The notes under the pieces are model-generated. The model was not told where the DNA came from. It did not search any database and worked only from the letters and a program-made list of their open reading frames with translations. Below, piece after piece: positions 52,600 through 60,860 of a DNA stretch of 64,000 nt; within the stretch, counting starts at the first letter, position 1, and every line of letters starts with the position of its first letter. Origin of the DNA: Bacteroidota bacterium (lineage in GTDB: Bacteria; Bacteroidota; Rhodothermia; Rhodothermales; Rubricoccaceae); NCBI GenBank assembly GCA_039821555.1, contig JBCBNX010000006.1, positions 1 to 64,000 of the forward strand. Reading direction: 5' to 3'. A program made the translations under genes and the position numbers.

Positions 52600-53622
52600 A
52601 TGCCGATCCCGGAATTTGTCATCGTCGGTGCCCCGAAGTGCGGCACCACTGCGCTCTTCGAGTACCTCGGCGAGCACCCCGAACTCCACCTCCCGTTCAA
52701 GGAGCCGCACCACTTCGGCAGCGACCTCCGCCCCGAGTTCTACCGCGGGGGGCGGCGCGACCTCAACTGGTACTACGATAAGCTCAAGGGTGCGGCTCCC
52801 GGCCAACTCACCGGCGAGGCCTCGGTGTGGTACCTCTACTCGAAAAAGGCTGCCGAGGAGATCTACGCGCACAACCCCGACGCGAAGATCATCATCATGC
52901 TGCGCGAACCCGCGAGCATGATGTACTCGCTCTACAACATGTTCATGTGGGTACGCGACCTCGTGCCCAACGGGGTGCTCTACGAGACGAACGTCGGTGC
53001 GGTGAAGCCGCTCACGTTCGAGGAAGCCCTCGCCAACCAAGACGAGCGCAAGGCCGAGTTCGAGTCGATGCGCGATCTTGATGCGGAGCGTGGCGTACGC
53101 GCCCGGCGCATCTTCCACACCGAGGTGGCCAAGTACACCGAGCAGGTGCAGCGCTACCTCGACGTCTTCCCGCGCGACCAGGTCAAAATCGTCCTCCTCG
53201 ACGACATCAAGGCCGACGTGGCGAAGGTCTACCGCGAGTCGCTCGAGTTCATTGGCGTGAAAGACACCGCGTTCAAGGCGTCGTTCGAGGTCGTCAACAG
53301 CAGCCGCGAGATCAAGAGCTATACGCTCCACCGGCTCATGCTCAAGCACGACTCGCTGCCCGCACTGCGCACCGTCATCAAGGCGCTCACGCCGCAGGGG
53401 CTCCGGCGCAAGGTGTTTCACAAGGTGTTGCGTCGCAACGTCACGCACAAGAAGCAGCCGCTGATGCAGGCCGAGACGCGTGCCTGGCTGAAGGCCCACT
53501 TCCGCGACGAGGTCGAACACCTCGCCGGAGTCATCGACCGCGACCTCGTGAAGCTGTGGTACAAGGACGCCCCGCGTCCCGCCACGCCGCCGCCCGCGAA
53601 GCTCGAACTCGCCGAGGCGTAG
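52600..53622 (+). CDS. PAPS-dependent sulfotransferase
   Basis: 340 aa. N-terminal PAPS 5'-phosphosulfate loop FVIVGAPKCGTTALFEYLGEHP, and 3'-phosphate binding REPASMMYSLYN at about 105-120; EVAKYTEQVQRYLDVFPRDQVKIVLLDD shows the family's second conserved helix. Heparan/chondroitin sulfotransferase-like fold. It presumably sulfates the exopolysaccharide. It sits 48 bases after the SLBB gene. Confidence 0.9.
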   Translation: MPIPEFVIVGAPKCGTTALFEYLGEHPELHLPFKEPHHFGSDLRPEFYRGGRRDLNWYYDKLKGAAPGQLTGEASVWYLYSKKAAEEIYAHNPDAKIIIMLREPASMMYSLYNMFMWVRDLVPNGVLYETNVGAVKPLTFEEALANQDERKAEFESMRDLDAERGVRARRIFHTEVAKYTEQVQRYLDVFPRDQVKIVLLDDIKADVAKVYRESLEFIGVKDTAFKASFEVVNSSREIKSYTLHRLMLKHDSLPALRTVIKALTPQGLRRKVFHKVLRRNVTHKKQPLMQAETRAWLKAHFRDEVEHLAGVIDRDLVKLWYKDAPRPATPPPAKLELAEA

Positions 53623-53673
53623 AGCTTAGACAATACTGAGGGTAGCAACGCTGAATCGAGAACTCGCATTTTT

Positions 53674-53740
53674 GTCATCCTGAACTTGTTTCAGGATCTC
53701 TGACGCTTCTATTGAGATGCTGAATCAAGTTCAGCATGAC
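53674..53740. repeat. Two-hairpin repeat element (GTCATCCTGAA family), copy A
   Basis: 67 bases: hairpin CCTGAACTTGTTTCAGG, a spacer, then GCTGAATCAAGTTCAGC, with outer arms GTCAT and ATGAC. Copy B lies at 54809-54874 in inverted orientation, on the other side of the sulfotransferase gene. Confidence 0.85.
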
Positions 53741-53772
53741 ACGTAGGGGAGAATGAGAGACTGCTGAAGGCA

Positions 53773-54780
53773 ATGACCACGATCCAGAGCAGCGTAGAAC
53801 AGAAGAAATCGGCGCAAACGGTGCAGCAGACGGCGCGCCCGTCGTTTTTCATCGTCGGCAACTCGAAGAGCGGCACCACGGCGATGAGCCGCTTCTTGGA
53901 GCAGCACCCGGACCTCTTCGTGTGTCGCCCGGAGGAGCCGAACTACTTCGCGACCGACTTCTGCCGCGACCCCGACCCGGCGGGTCTCTTCCACCCGCGT
54001 CCCGAGGCCGACTACCTCGCCATGTTCGCCGGTGCCGAGCCGAACCAGCGCTGCGGCGATGCGAGCGCGTGCTACCTCTACTCCGACGAGGCGATCTCCA
54101 ACATCGCAGCGTTCGATCCCGATGCACGGCTGATCGCCATCTTCCGCGAGCCGGTGAGCTTTCTGCGCTCCTACCACGTGCAGATGCTCAAGAACCCTAT
54201 CAAAGAGGGCGAGGCCGAGCAGGACTTCGAGCGGGCGCTAGACCTCGAAGACGCGCGCAAACGCGGCGAGCAGATTCCTGACGGCTGCCTCGTCCCCGAA
54301 TTCCTGTTCTACCGCGAGCGCGTGAAGTACGCCGAGCACCTCGAACGGGTCTACCGACATTTCTCAGAGGAGCAGGTCCTCGTGCTCCTCTTCGACGACT
54401 TCAAGGCCGACAACCCCGGCACGGTGCGCCGCGTGTTCGAGCACCTCGGCGTCGATGCCGAATTCGCTCCCGAATTCGAACAGCACAATACGGGCGGCAA
54501 AGTCGTCACGTCGCGGCGCGCGCAAGGGCTCGTCCACAAGCTGGAGCACGGTGCCGGACCGTTCGCCGCCGTCAAGGCCGTTGCGAAAGCGCTACTGCCC
54601 AAGTCGGTGCGCAAGCGGATGGTGAAGGGGGCGTACCAGAAGGTGGTGCTCCGCGACGCTGAGCGCCTCGACGATGCGCTCGTGACGCGGCTGAAGCGCG
54701 AATTCAAGCCGGGCGTGGAAGCCTTCGCCGCGCTCACCGGCCTTGATGCCGTGCAGCGCTGGGGCTACGACCAGGTCTAA
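53773..54780 (+). CDS. PAPS-dependent sulfotransferase, second copy
   Basis: 335 aa. PAPS loop FIVGNSKSGTTAMSRFLEQHP (piece) and FREPVSFLRSYHVQMLKNP, plus YAEHLERVYRHFSEEQVLVLLFDDFKAD. It shares the overall plan with the sulfotransferase at 52600 but only part of the sequence, so they probably sulfate different positions or sugars. ATG 53773; it is bracketed by the inverted two-hairpin repeats. Confidence 0.9.
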   Translation: MTTIQSSVEQKKSAQTVQQTARPSFFIVGNSKSGTTAMSRFLEQHPDLFVCRPEEPNYFATDFCRDPDPAGLFHPRPEADYLAMFAGAEPNQRCGDASACYLYSDEAISNIAAFDPDARLIAIFREPVSFLRSYHVQMLKNPIKEGEAEQDFERALDLEDARKRGEQIPDGCLVPEFLFYRERVKYAEHLERVYRHFSEEQVLVLLFDDFKADNPGTVRRVFEHLGVDAEFAPEFEQHNTGGKVVTSRRAQGLVHKLEHGAGPFAAVKAVAKALLPKSVRKRMVKGAYQKVVLRDAERLDDALVTRLKREFKPGVEAFAALTGLDAVQRWGYDQV

Positions 54781-54808
54781 TCCCTCGTTATCTAGATCTT
54801 CCCTGATT

Positions 54809-54874
54809 GTCATGCTGAACTTGATTCAGCATCTCTCCCGAGCCGTTGAGATCCTGAATCAAGTTCAGGATAAC
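54809..54874. repeat. Two-hairpin repeat element, copy B (inverted)
   Basis: 66 bases: GCTGAACTTGATTCAGC hairpin, CTCTCCCGAGCCG spacer, CCTGAATCAAGTTCAGG hairpin. Its reverse complement matches copy A at both hairpins and both ends. Confidence 0.85.
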
Positions 54875-54921
54875 AAGGCGGGCGTGTGGGGTTGGTACGG
54901 CATTGCAACGGAGGGGGTGCG

Positions 54922-56016
54922 ATGAGCAAGAACGCTCCTGTCGATGTCGTCCTGAGTTGCGCCGCGAAGCCGTTCCAGCGCGGTGGGCTGAGCCAGCACC
55001 TCGCGCAACTCATCACGGCCGAGCGTGAGGCCGGGCACTCAGTTCGTTACTTCGCTTCAGCCATACCCGATGGAGATGCCGAGGGGCAGGTTGTCGCGGT
55101 GCCCTACGAGCGCGCGCTCTACCGCTATACGCCGCTGCGCTTCAGCCGACGCCTACGCGACTACGTCGGGGGCGACCTCTTCGACCGAGGCGTGGCGCGT
55201 GCCCTGCCACCCACGGAGCGGTTCGTTGGCTTCGTCGGCAAGGCGCTGCGCTCGATGCAGACAGCGAAGGTCCACGGTGCTGAGACGCATCTGCACGCGG
55301 CCAACTCGCACGTCGACAACCTCAAAGCGCGCCACGGTGAGGCACACGAGCGCTATGGTTTCGACCACTCTTGGCTCGGCGAGGCGCAGCGGAGGAAGAC
55401 GCTCCGCGAGTACGCCGAGGCCGATGTGATCTGGGTGGCATCGGACTATTCGCGGCAATCGTTCGCCGAGCGCGGTTTCCCCGAGTCGAAGCTCCGTCGC
55501 GTCGTCCTCGAAACCGATCCGCGCTACCAGCCGCCTGCTGAGCGGACCGACGATGGCGTCTTCCGTATCACCTATTGCGGCAGCGTAAACGTTGGCAAGG
55601 GCGTGCCGCTTCTCATCGAGGCGTTCCGGGCGTTGCCCATCGAACGCGCCGAGCTGATTCTGATCGGCGGCCCGGCTACGCGCGGCATGCGGCAGTACCT
55701 CGACCAGCAGATCGCCGCTGACCCGCGCATCCGCCTCGCGCCGGGGGACCCGCTCCCGCACCTCCACCGCGCCGACGCGCACGTACATCCGACCTACGAG
55801 GATGGCTGGGCCTACGCACCCGCCGAGGCGCTCGCTTGCGGCGTCCCGACTATCGTGACGGAGGATACCGGCATGGCCGAGATTGTCCGCGACGGCGAAA
55901 ACGGCTACGTCGTGCCCACCGGCAGCGTCGACGCCATCGTAGATCGCCTCACGAAGCTGCACGACAGTCCGCTCGCCGCGACGGTTCGGCTGGACGAAGT
56001 GCGCACGGCAGGCTGA
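54922..56016 (+). CDS. GT4 glycosyltransferase
   Basis: 364 aa from ATG 54922, preceded by GGAGGGGG, one of the few clear Shine-Dalgarno sites here. C-terminal GT-B domain: RITYCGSVNVGKGVPLLIEAFRALP, RAELILIGGPATRGM, ADAHVHPTYEDGWAYAPAEALACGVPTIVTEDTGMAEIV (DG.A.APAEALACGVPTI with Glu). The N-terminus contains GGLSQHLAQLITAEREAGH. Its stop overlaps the start of the next glycosyltransferase (TGATG). Confidence 0.85.
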   Translation: MSKNAPVDVVLSCAAKPFQRGGLSQHLAQLITAEREAGHSVRYFASAIPDGDAEGQVVAVPYERALYRYTPLRFSRRLRDYVGGDLFDRGVARALPPTERFVGFVGKALRSMQTAKVHGAETHLHAANSHVDNLKARHGEAHERYGFDHSWLGEAQRRKTLREYAEADVIWVASDYSRQSFAERGFPESKLRRVVLETDPRYQPPAERTDDGVFRITYCGSVNVGKGVPLLIEAFRALPIERAELILIGGPATRGMRQYLDQQIAADPRIRLAPGDPLPHLHRADAHVHPTYEDGWAYAPAEALACGVPTIVTEDTGMAEIVRDGENGYVVPTGSVDAIVDRLTKLHDSPLAATVRLDEVRTAG

Positions 56017-57164
56017 TGCGAATCGGGCACTACGTCGCGCACTGGTCGAAAGGCGGGCTGGAGAACTACGTTCGCCGCCTCGCTAGCACCCACGTTGAGG
56101 CGGGGCACGATGTCCGGATGCTGAAGCTCTCGGGCGCGCCTGGTATCGACGGGGCGGGGGAGGTGGCCGTGGTAAACGACGGCCTGGCACTCGCTGCGGC
56201 CGCGCGTGATCTCGATGCGCTCCACCTGCACTATGCGGTCGCTCCTGAGGTCTACGATGCTGCACCGGCCATCCGCACGCTCCACGTCCACACGTCATAC
56301 TGCCCCTCGGGCAAGAAATTCCTAGCCCGCGCCGGGCGGCCCTGTGATCGGTCCTACAACCGGCTGACATGCCTCGCCAGCCACGTCACGCAGCGCTGCG
56401 GCTCGCTGAAGCGCGCCAACCTCCAACGCCTCTTCGGGCAGACCCGTAACGACTATGACGCGCGCGGTCGTGCGCACTGGCATGCCATCAGCACGTTCCA
56501 GGTCGAGTGGCTGCGGCGCACAGGCTATCCCGAATCGCGCACGCGGCTCATCCTCCACGCAGGCCCCGAACCGCGCGACGTGTCGCCGCCGCCCGCCGAG
56601 GGCGTTCCACGCTTTGCGTTCGTGGGGCGTCTCAGCAAGGTGAAAGGCGCCGACTGGCTCCTGCGTGCGCTCGCCCGAACGACGGCCCCGCTGCACCTCG
56701 ACGTGGTCGGTGATGGGGAACTGTCGGATCGGCTGCCGACGTTGGCGGAGGAGTTGGGGATTGCAGACTGCGTCACGTTCCATGGGTGGGTGGAGCCGAG
56801 CGATGTGGCGGGCATCGTGACTCAGGCGCGCGCCGTGCTGGCGCCGTCGCTATGGCCCGAGCCAGCGGGGCTGACGGCCCTCGAAGCCGGAGCCAACGGG
56901 CGCGCGTTCGTCGCGAGCGCAGCAGGGGGCTTCCTCGATTCTGTTGTCGATGGCGAAACGGGCCTCCTCGTTCCGCCTAGCGACGACGCAGCGCTGGCCT
57001 CCGCCCTGGACCGGCTCGCCGATGACTACGAGTTCGCCGTTCGGCTGGGAAAAGCCGGGCGGGAGCGCGTCGCGCACGGATTTCGCTGGACCGACCACGT
57101 CGCGGCTGTAGATGCGCTCTACGCCGAGGCCATCGCCGCGCACCAGGTGGGAGCAAATCGGTAG
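56016..57164 (+). CDS. GT4 glycosyltransferase with Cys-rich loop
   Basis: 382 aa; the ATG at 56016 overlaps the previous stop by one base. HWSKGGLENYVRRLASTHVEAGHDVRML at the N-terminus; a central loop with four or five Cys (YCPSGKKFLARAGRPCDRSYNRLTCLASHVTQRCGSLKR, split), a feature of one GT4 branch; and the C-terminal RFAFVGRLSKVKGADWLLRAL, LHLDVVGDGELSDRLPTL, LAPSLWPEPAGLTALEAGANGRAFVAS (WPEPxGLxxLEA). Translationally coupled with the previous gene; last gene of the cluster. Confidence 0.88.
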   Translation: MRIGHYVAHWSKGGLENYVRRLASTHVEAGHDVRMLKLSGAPGIDGAGEVAVVNDGLALAAAARDLDALHLHYAVAPEVYDAAPAIRTLHVHTSYCPSGKKFLARAGRPCDRSYNRLTCLASHVTQRCGSLKRANLQRLFGQTRNDYDARGRAHWHAISTFQVEWLRRTGYPESRTRLILHAGPEPRDVSPPPAEGVPRFAFVGRLSKVKGADWLLRALARTTAPLHLDVVGDGELSDRLPTLAEELGIADCVTFHGWVEPSDVAGIVTQARAVLAPSLWPEPAGLTALEAGANGRAFVASAAGGFLDSVVDGETGLLVPPSDDAALASALDRLADDYEFAVRLGKAGRERVAHGFRWTDHVAAVDALYAEAIAAHQVGANR

Positions 57165-57194
57165 AAACGCGCCCATAATGTTACGTTTCTACCG
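57159..57194 (+). terminator. Perfect 11-bp hairpin over the last glycosyltransferase stop
   Basis: CGGTAGAAACG (57159-57169) and CGTTTCTACCG (57184-57194), perfect, loop 14 bases; the stop codon TAG lies in the left arm. There is no T-run. Confidence 0.5.
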
Positions 57195-57248
57195 CGTCAG
57201 ACTACGCCTACACCCAAAGCTGGCACGTCGGCATTAAGGTGGATAACA

Positions 57249-57288
57249 CGGAAACGGAGGTTTCCGGGCCGGTATTGATATATATTTG
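57249..57288 (+). promoter_or_regulatory. Candidate promoter with operator-like hairpin before the amidase gene
   Basis: CGGAAAC (57249-57255) and GTTTCCG (57260-57266) are an inverted repeat with a 4-base centre. TATATTTG (57281-57288), a match to the Bacteroidota -7 consensus TAnnTTTG, lies 15 bases later, so the palindrome covers the -33 region. Confidence 0.45.
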
Positions 57289-57423
57289 AGCGCCGGGCCT
57301 TCAAGTATCGCTCGAAGGGAAAAACCTGGCACGGTGTTCGTGAACGGTTCGGGCGTGCCTACTGAAGAGCATGGTGACGTCCGGTCCACACTCTGACCGC
57401 TCGTCCACCCAGCAACCGGGACC

Positions 57424-58605
57424 ATGTTCTGCAAGCTCACTACCCACCTTCCTTCCTTGCGCTCCCTGATCCTGCTCGCGCTGGCCGCGTTTGCGGCACT
57501 GCCGGCCCTCAGCGCCGACATCCAGCGGGTCTCGATCACCGAGCGGTCCGACGGACAAGGCTACGTGGTGCGCCTGCACACAGTGGGAGTTCTTTCCCAG
57601 TTTGAAGTACGTCAGGTCGCCCCCGAGTTGGTCGAGCTCGTCGTGCAGGATGCCTACCTCGTTGAGGGGGCGCAGCGCGACGGAGCCACTGGCATCGTAC
57701 AGGACTATTCTGTACGCAACCGTGACGGCAGCGTGGTGCTCAGCTTCCAGCTAGCAGCCCCTGCCACCGCTACGGCCTACCCGGACCGCGACACCGATGA
57801 CCTGCTGCTCGGCCTCGCCTACACCGAGCCCCAGCCCGTCAGTCCTTTCTTCGCAGAAGAGACCGGCGAGAACTGGCGCCTCGACTGTGTGGTGATCGAC
57901 GCGGGACACGGCGGGCACGACCCCGGCACCCACGGCCACGGCATCCGCGAGAAGGATGTCACGCTGTCGGTCGCCCTCAAGGTCGGCCAGTATGTCGAGG
58001 AGCGTCTCGGCATGAACGTCGTCTACACCCGCACCAGCGACCGCTTCGTGGAACTCCACGAGCGCGGCCGGATCGCCAACGAACAGTGCGGCAAGCTCTT
58101 CATCTCGATCCACGCCAACGCGGCGGGCAGCGCCCGCGCACGGGGCACGGAAACGTTTTTCATCGGCCAGCACAAGGCCGACGATGCCCGCGAGATTATG
58201 GAGCGCGAAAACAGCGTCGTCGACCTCGAAGCGGATCAGTCGCACTACGAAGGCCTCGGCGACATGTCGATGGTGCTCCAGTCGATGGCATCCAGTGCCT
58301 ACCAGACCGAAAGCGAGCACCTCGCCTCGCTGATCGAAGGGCAGTTCTCTGAGCGGGCCCGGCGCAGAAGCCGCGGCGTCAAGCAGGCGGGCTTCCTCGT
58401 CCTCTGGCGCGCCTCGATGCCGGCCGTCTTGGTCGAGCTCGGCTTCCTGAGCAACCGCAACGAAGCGCGCTTCCTCGCCTCCGAAGAGGGGCAGGACTTG
58501 CTCGCCAGCGGCCTCTACCGTGCCATCCGCGACTACAAGGAGCGCTACGAAGCCGGCCTCGGTCTCGACCCGACCGCGCCCGACCACGTCGCCGCCCGCG
58601 ACTGA
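57424..58605 (+). CDS. N-acetylmuramoyl-L-alanine amidase (Amidase_3)
   Basis: 393 aa. Signal peptide (LILLALAAFAALPALSA), an AMIN-like beta domain (~30-130), then the Amidase_3 catalytic domain with zinc ligands in CVVIDAGHGGHDPGTHG (His), GIREKDVTLSVALKV (Glu), LFISIHANAA (His) and the catalytic Glu in AVLVELGFLSN. AmiC-like; cleaves the amide between muramic acid and L-Ala for daughter-cell separation. The promoter-like site at 57281-57288 lies 136 bases upstream. Confidence 0.93.
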   Translation: MFCKLTTHLPSLRSLILLALAAFAALPALSADIQRVSITERSDGQGYVVRLHTVGVLSQFEVRQVAPELVELVVQDAYLVEGAQRDGATGIVQDYSVRNRDGSVVLSFQLAAPATATAYPDRDTDDLLLGLAYTEPQPVSPFFAEETGENWRLDCVVIDAGHGGHDPGTHGHGIREKDVTLSVALKVGQYVEERLGMNVVYTRTSDRFVELHERGRIANEQCGKLFISIHANAAGSARARGTETFFIGQHKADDAREIMERENSVVDLEADQSHYEGLGDMSMVLQSMASSAYQTESEHLASLIEGQFSERARRRSRGVKQAGFLVLWRASMPAVLVELGFLSNRNEARFLASEEGQDLLASGLYRAIRDYKERYEAGLGLDPTAPDHVAARD

Positions 58606-58650
58606 GCGCCACGCCCGGCGCCGACCCCGACCTGACGTTCTTTCCGATTC

Positions 58651-58847
58651 TCGCGCCCCGTAAGGCGCGATCCGGTTGTCCCCGGCCCGTAAGCCAGGGA
58701 CATGCAACAGACCCGAGAGGGTCTGGCCTCAGCAGTCACTGATGGTGGTACATGAATGTGACTGCTGTATGGTGGGTGAGTGAATGCCGGGAGGTGGTCT
58801 CTTCGTCGAAACCCTCCATCGACCAAGGACCCCTCCCGGTATTTTTT
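58651..58847 (+). ncRNA. Candidate structured RNA of five hairpins ending in a terminator
   Basis: Hairpins in order: TCGCGCC/GGCGCGA with loop CCGTAA (58651-58670); TGTCCC-C-GGC/GCC-A-GGGACA, also with loop CCGTAA (58677-58702); CAGACCC/GGGTCTG with a GAGA tetraloop (58708-58725); CAGCAGTCAC/GTGACTGCTG (58730-58767); and the terminator hairpin CCGGGAGG/CCTCCCGG followed by six Ts (58787-58847). Two hairpins with the same CCGTAA loop suggest repeated protein- or RNA-binding sites. I do not recognise a known RNA family (no tmRNA, SRP or RNase P motifs). It could also be a processed 3' part of the amidase mRNA. Confidence 0.45.
58787..58847 (+). terminator. Rho-independent terminator of the candidate RNA
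   Basis: CCGGGAGG (58787-58794) pairs with CCTCCCGG (58832-58839), with an inner TGGTC/GACCA pair, then TATTTTTT ending 58847. Confidence 0.75.
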
Positions 58848-58875
58848 GTCGCGGTTTGGCGGTGGAGAGGTGTCG

Positions 58876-58907
58876 CCCAACTCGGCGTATACCCAACTCG
58901 GCGTATA
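58876..58907. repeat. 16-bp tandem duplication
   Basis: CCCAACTCGGCGTATA occurs at 58876-58891 and 58892-58907, exact and adjacent. Confidence 0.9.
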
Positions 58908-59018
58908 AGAGCGATTGGGGATAGCGAGACGGTACGAGACGAAGACGACAGCATGCGTGGCGTACCTTCTCGGGCCACTGCGACACCGCAACACTGCCGT
59001 ACCGCCACACCCCAACCG

Positions 59019-59555
59019 ATGACCCTCGCCGAGGCTGTCCGCACCGTTCCCGACTTCCCGAAGCCGGGCATCCAGTTCAAAGACATCACGCCGATCCTGG
59101 CCGACCCGGCGCTGCTCGTCCGCGCCGTCGACCAGCTCGTTGCGCCGTTTGCCGGACAGGGCATCACGCACGTGGTCGGAATCGAGTCGCGGGGGTTCAT
59201 TCTCGGGGCGATGCTGGCCGACCGGCTCGGGGCTGGCTTCGTGCCTGTGCGCAAGCCCGGCAAGCTACCCGGCGAGACCGCCCGCGAGTCCTACGCCCTC
59301 GAATACGGCTCCGACGCGCTCGACATCCACATCGACGCCTTCGCCGCGACCATCGACGCGGGAGACGGCGCGCAGGTGCTCGTCCACGACGACGTAATCG
59401 CGACCGGTGGGACCGCCGCTGCCACGGCACGCCTCGTGGAGCGAGCGGGGGGGACGTTAGCAGGCTTCGCGTTCCTCATCGAACTCGACGTTCTCGACGG
59501 GCGCACCAAGCTGCCCGACGGGGCGCCTGTCCACGCTATTTTGCACTACGACTGA
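59019..59555 (+). CDS. apt: Adenine phosphoribosyltransferase
   Basis: 178 aa. Purine salvage: adenine plus PRPP to AMP. VPDFPKPGIQFKDITPILADP at the start, HVVGIESRGFILGAMLADRLGAGFVPVRKPGKLP, EYGSDALDIHIDA and the PRPP-binding loop VLVHDDVIATGGTA (His replaces the usual second-position residue of VDDxxATGGTA). ATG 59019; a long upstream open frame to 58752 is not expected in this family. A duplicated, in-frame second stop follows (59559-59573). Confidence 0.96.
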   Translation: MTLAEAVRTVPDFPKPGIQFKDITPILADPALLVRAVDQLVAPFAGQGITHVVGIESRGFILGAMLADRLGAGFVPVRKPGKLPGETARESYALEYGSDALDIHIDAFAATIDAGDGAQVLVHDDVIATGGTAAATARLVERAGGTLAGFAFLIELDVLDGRTKLPDGAPVHAILHYD

Positions 59556-59573
59556 ATGTTGCACCACGGCTGA
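59541..59573. repeat. Duplication across the stop of apt
   Basis: TTGCACTACGACTGA (59541-59555) and TTGCACCACGGCTGA (59559-59573), period 18; in frame, with a second TGA. Confidence 0.85.
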
Positions 59574-59666
59574 TCCCGGCGCCGTGTGACGCCAGCGTGG
59601 TACCGCACGGCTTGCTGTTCACCTCTCCATCGCCTTCTCCCGACTCGCACGCCCTCGCTCCGCACC

Positions 59667-60218
59667 ATGACCCCTCTCCGCCGCTCTGCACTGCTGCGCA
59701 TCGTTCTCCTGCTCGTCGCGCTGCCCCTCTTCATCCTCGGCTGCGATACCGCCGAGGACATGATGTTCCAAGACGACACCGTCTTCGTTGACGCAGCCAT
59801 TGACGACCTTATCTTCGCCTACGACGCAGGCGACTTCGACGGGAACGGAACGGCGACGGTCGCCGGGCCTTCCGTCTTCCTCGACGGTGGGTTGCTGGGC
59901 GGCTTCACGCGCGACGATGTCGAGTCGATCAGTGGCCTCCCCGACAGCGGTGAACTGCTGATCGACCGGCCCCTCAATGCTTCCATCGACGAGATCGCTT
60001 CAGCGGAGCTATTCTTCGGCGACCTGCTCGTCGGTTCGGCCCAGGTCACGATGATGGATGACGACGAGGTGCTTCGCATTGCGACGACGGACCTCACCTC
60101 GCTACGAAACCAGTCTGGTTTCAACACGACGCTCCGGATCACACTCGCCGACCCGTCAGCCGCGCAAGACTATGAGTTGGAAGCGCGGGTCACCTTGCGG
60201 TTCGAAGTGCAGCCGTAG
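59667..60218 (+). CDS. Small lipoprotein of unknown function
   Basis: 183 aa. Lipobox LPLFILGC (Cys ~26) after a short basic N-terminus. The mature part (DTAEDMMFQDDTVFVDAAIDDLIFAYD, piece) is acidic and beta-rich with repeated GxF/L and V phrases, and Ser/Asp-rich turns. No family recognised. ATG 59667 begins the signal peptide; upstream frame residues are not needed. Confidence 0.65.
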   Translation: MTPLRRSALLRIVLLLVALPLFILGCDTAEDMMFQDDTVFVDAAIDDLIFAYDAGDFDGNGTATVAGPSVFLDGGLLGGFTRDDVESISGLPDSGELLIDRPLNASIDEIASAELFFGDLLVGSAQVTMMDDDEVLRIATTDLTSLRNQSGFNTTLRITLADPSAAQDYELEARVTLRFEVQP

Positions 60219-60238
60219 CGCTCGGCTAGCGCCCGCCG

Positions 60239-60637
60239 CTACTTCACAGCGATGCAGGACACCTCGACGTAGGCGCCGCGCGGGAGCATGCCGACCTCGA
60301 CGGCCTCGCGGGCGGGCGGGGCGGCGCTGAAGTAGCGCGCGTAGACCTCGTTGACGCGGGCATAGTCGTTCATGTCGCGGAGGTATACGGTGCACTGGAC
60401 GACGTGCCGGAAGCCCATGCCCGCCTCGCGCAGCACGGCTCCCAGGTTGTCGAGCACCTGCGTTGTCTCCTCCTCGATGTCGCTGTTCACCATCGCGCCG
60501 GTCTGCGGGTGGAGGGCAATCTGACCAGAGCAGTAGAGTGTGCCGCCTGCCAGCACGGCCTGGCTGTAGGGACCGATGGCGGCGGGGGCGTCCTTGCACT
60601 TGATGCGTTCGCGACGGGAGGGCGGGGCGATGGCCAT
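60239..60637 (-). CDS. ridA: RidA family enamine/imine deaminase
   Basis: 132 aa from ATG 60637. KDAPAAIGPYSQAVLAGGTLYCSGQIALHPQTGAMV, with IGPYSQA and the catalytic Arg region CTVYLRDMNDYARVNEVYARYF and RGAYVEVSCIAVK at the C-terminus (RxxVEVxxxA), is the RidA/YjgF signature. Removes reactive 2-aminoacrylate or similar. Convergent with the lipoprotein gene and divergent from mnmA. Confidence 0.93.
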   Translation of the reverse strand: MAIAPPSRRERIKCKDAPAAIGPYSQAVLAGGTLYCSGQIALHPQTGAMVNSDIEEETTQVLDNLGAVLREAGMGFRHVVQCTVYLRDMNDYARVNEVYARYFSAAPPAREAVEVGMLPRGAYVEVSCIAVK

Positions 60638-60757
60638 GGCAGCGGGGTGGTTTGGGTGGAAACAAACGTCCGACGCTACGCCGGTTCTGCGCAGGCCCCA
60701 AGCGAAGAAAGGGTGAGAGCTTGCACGCCGCACTGCGGCAAGGGAACGGGGCGAGGC

Positions 60758-60804
60758 GTGAACGTTTGCACGTGTGCAGGCATGAACGAAGTCAACGTTC
60801 ACAC
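60758..60804. promoter_or_regulatory. Inverted-repeat module in the ridA/mnmA divergent spacer
   Basis: GTGAACGTT (60758-60766) and AACGTTCAC (60794-60802) are perfect arms with 27 bases between. The inner ACGTTTGCACGTGTGCAGG (60762-60780) and ACGTTCACAC (60795-60804) match the modules in the QOR/LysR spacer (15 of 19 and 10 of 10 bases). Confidence 0.4.
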
Positions 60805-60860
60805 ATCCGTACGCCCTCACCCTCACACACCATCCAGCTTCGGTGCTCCTAGCGACTGCG

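Larger units (their letters stand above)
58606..59018. other. Long spacer before apt, rich in hairpins and duplications
   Basis: 413 bases: the candidate RNA at 58651-58847, a 16-bp tandem duplication at 58876-58907, and 111 bases with no feature seen. Confidence 0.6.

Noticed and set aside
58651..58847. 6S RNA, tmRNA or SRP RNA
   Set aside because: No long central-bubble duplex, no tmRNA start, and no GGAAGCAGCC-like SRP motif.
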